From Roseofilum capinflatum BLCC-M114 (lineage in GTDB: Bacteria > Cyanobacteriota > Cyanobacteriia > Cyanobacteriales > Desertifilaceae): DNA of 64,000 bases. The notes under the pieces are model-generated. The model had not been told where the DNA came from, did not search any database, and saw nothing but the letters and a program-made list of their open reading frames with translations. Below are positions 62,474-64,000 of the stretch, in pieces; the first letter of the stretch is position 1; every line of letters starts with the position of its first letter. A program made the position numbers and the translations under genes. The stretch is taken from assembly GCF_030068505.1 (NCBI RefSeq), contig NZ_JAQOSO010000009.1, positions 1 through 64,000 on the forward strand, read 5' to 3'.

Positions 62474-63979
62474 TTAGAAACCATCGAATAAACCATCAAA
62501 TAAACGATACACCGTTCTGGGAAGAGAAAATATTCCACCTACAGTGCTTAAGACCCTAAACACCGGACTTACAGCATTTCCAAACTCAGCTACCCGCGAT
62601 GGAGATACAATAATCGTATCGTTATTACGCAAAGCGGGATTATTCTCTTCATCCAGCGCTCGACTAAAGTCAATCGAGACTTGTCGCTTAGTCACTGTTC
62701 CATTGGGATTCAAACGAACTAATTCTACAGAGCGTTCTCTAGCATCATTATTAAATCCTCCTGCCACTAATAGAGCCTGGGCTAAGGGGGTATTAGGGGG
62801 AACTTCCACTCTACCCGGTCGGATCACTTCTCCGACAATATTGATGTTGATCGTTGCTGGCGAAAAGCTGGTTGAAGCTAGTTCTGTTGCTTCATCTGGA
62901 CTCAGTTCTGTGGCTGTACCAATGACAATGGTATCCCCTTCTTGCAGGGGCAGATCCTGGCGCACGTCTCCTTCTTGAAGCAGTTTCCACAAATCCACAT
63001 CAACGATTTGTTCTTGTCCAGATTTGGTTAACCGTCTCACTTGAATATTGCGAATATCGGCTTGTTCAGTAATTCCACCGGCTGATTGAATTGCAGCAGT
63101 AATGGTTACATCATTCTCTTCTGAGTTATTATTGATCGTATAGGGGCCCGGTCGTTTGACTTCACCGACCACTGCCACTTTTAAGGGGCCTGAGTCTGCA
63201 CCGGCAAAGCTGGCATTGGCTAAAAGACTACTTTCTTGTAGATTGACATCGGTGGCGGTGGGAATAAAGATGCTATCGCCATCTCTTAATAAAATGTCTT
63301 GACTGAGATCGGCAGTTTGTAACAATTTCCACAAATCTACGGTCAAAATCTGATCGCTGCCCTGTTGACTCGGACGGGTACGGCGCACTTGAATTCGGCG
63401 GATATCTGCTGCTTGGGTAATTCCTCCCGCTAAATCAATCACACGGGTCACGGTGGGCAAGGCGACTTCTTCATTGCCATTTAAGGACATGGAATATACG
63501 CCAGGACTATAGACTTCTCCTGCTATGCCCACTTTGACGGGGCGCACCCCAGTTAAGCTAAGGGTGACAATGGGGTTCCGCAGATAGCGAGCCATGACGG
63601 TGGCTATTTTGTCAGAGGCTTGGGAGAAGGTTAAGCCTTGAACTTGAACGGCTCCGACGAGGGGTAAATTGAGAGAGCCATCGGATAAAACCAGAAATTC
63701 GCCGCTATATTCGGGAACGTTAAATATATCGACTTTTAGCCGATCGCCTGCTCCCAAGGTATAGCCTTCATCCACGGGTAAGGGCGTAGATACCGGGGCG
63801 GTTGGGCTTTGAGCCAAGACTAGGGAGGGGAAACTTCCCCAGGTAAGACAACCCGCCAAGGCGATCGCCCCCACCGATCGCAGGGCTTGTCCCCATGTCG
63901 TTTTTGTTTGCTTTGTTTTTAAGGGGCCTAATGGGTTCTTGTTTTGAGCGATCGCCTGTGTCATCATCGACTTAGCCAT
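62474..63979 (-). CDS. SLBB-domain polysaccharide export protein (Wza-like)
   Basis: A 501-residue secreted protein: signal peptide (about 1-56, ALAGCLTWGSFPSLVLAQ), poly-export domain GYTLGAGDRLKVDIFNVPEY with LPLVGAVQVQGLTFSQA, then several SLBB modules (VGIAGEVYSPGVYSM, VAVVGEVKRPGPYTI, INIVGEVIRPGRVEVP). Its C-terminus has no clear outer-membrane helix, unlike E. coli Wza. It likely forms the export channel with the Wzc-like protein. Confidence 0.92.
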   Translation of the reverse strand: MAKSMMTQAIAQNKNPLGPLKTKQTKTTWGQALRSVGAIALAGCLTWGSFPSLVLAQSPTAPVSTPLPVDEGYTLGAGDRLKVDIFNVPEYSGEFLVLSDGSLNLPLVGAVQVQGLTFSQASDKIATVMARYLRNPIVTLSLTGVRPVKVGIAGEVYSPGVYSMSLNGNEEVALPTVTRVIDLAGGITQAADIRRIQVRRTRPSQQGSDQILTVDLWKLLQTADLSQDILLRDGDSIFIPTATDVNLQESSLLANASFAGADSGPLKVAVVGEVKRPGPYTINNNSEENDVTITAAIQSAGGITEQADIRNIQVRRLTKSGQEQIVDVDLWKLLQEGDVRQDLPLQEGDTIVIGTATELSPDEATELASTSFSPATININIVGEVIRPGRVEVPPNTPLAQALLVAGGFNNDARERSVELVRLNPNGTVTKRQVSIDFSRALDEENNPALRNNDTIIVSPSRVAEFGNAVSPVFRVLSTVGGIFSLPRTVYRLFDGLFDGF

Positions 63980-64000
63980 ATATGCTTTTTTAAAGATTCA

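Overview
The window comes from a cyanobacterial chromosome, most likely a filamentous, non-marine lineage. Photosystem I subunit PsaD, the NDH-1 genes ndhC-ndhK-ndhJ, acyl-lipid desaturases of the DesC and DesA types, lptA/lptB/lptFG, heptanucleotide short tandem repeats and abundant HIP1 octamers (GCGATCGC) all point that way. The genus cannot be fixed from this sequence alone.

Layout. 0-5.8 kb: psaD, a DICT-GAF histidine kinase, a 1-Cys peroxiredoxin, a cysteine synthase and a small 2Fe-2S protein. 5.8-12.8 kb: a lipid-modification cluster with two DesC-like and two DesA-like desaturases, an FkbM methyltransferase, a cyclic-nucleotide-domain/CPBP membrane protein and a small histidine-rich membrane protein. 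13-17.3 kb: two family 2 glycosyltransferases, a WcaF-like acetyltransferase and lpxD. 17.4-20.6 kb: a large membrane sensor ending in a SpoIIE-type phosphatase, whose kinase domain has lost its histidine. 20.7-39.7 kb: housekeeping and envelope genes (pepP, rsmG, an MBOAT/SGNH pair, a SpoIID-like protein, an SLC13 permease, nth, a FecCD permease, a CNNM/CBS protein). 39.7-39.9 kb: tRNA-Tyr and tRNA-Thr.

39.9-46.7 kb is a compact integrated element in the 3' end of tRNA-Thr(GGT), bounded by a perfect 50-bp direct repeat. It encodes a tyrosine recombinase, a small putative regulator, a Toprim/VapE-type primase-helicase preceded by an overlapping leader ORF, and two proteins I do not recognise. 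It has no capsid, conjugation or transposase genes. It contains no HIP1 octamer although its flanks do. It carries several repeat systems: 13 copies of ACTGTCT (either strand) inside the linker of the replication gene, TAATGTGCAAT iterons, CTACTGTACRGTAG palindromes, a 23-bp perfect inverted repeat and paired TTAGGGTAAAT boxes. I read it as a replicating satellite-like or tRNA-borne island; it is the strongest candidate in the window for an undescribed system.

47-64 kb returns to the host: lptA-lptB-lptFG, ndhCKJ, an ABC ATPase, scpB, lipid acyltransferase, then an exopolysaccharide set (methyltransferase, SGNH protein, GT4 glycosyltransferase, Wzc-like tyrosine kinase, SLBB export protein).

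Small mobile repeats are scattered throughout: a 102/109-bp element with terminal inverted repeats present twice (one copy supplies the end of pepP), an ~85-bp inverted-repeat family present three times in the desaturase cluster, and several heptad arrays.
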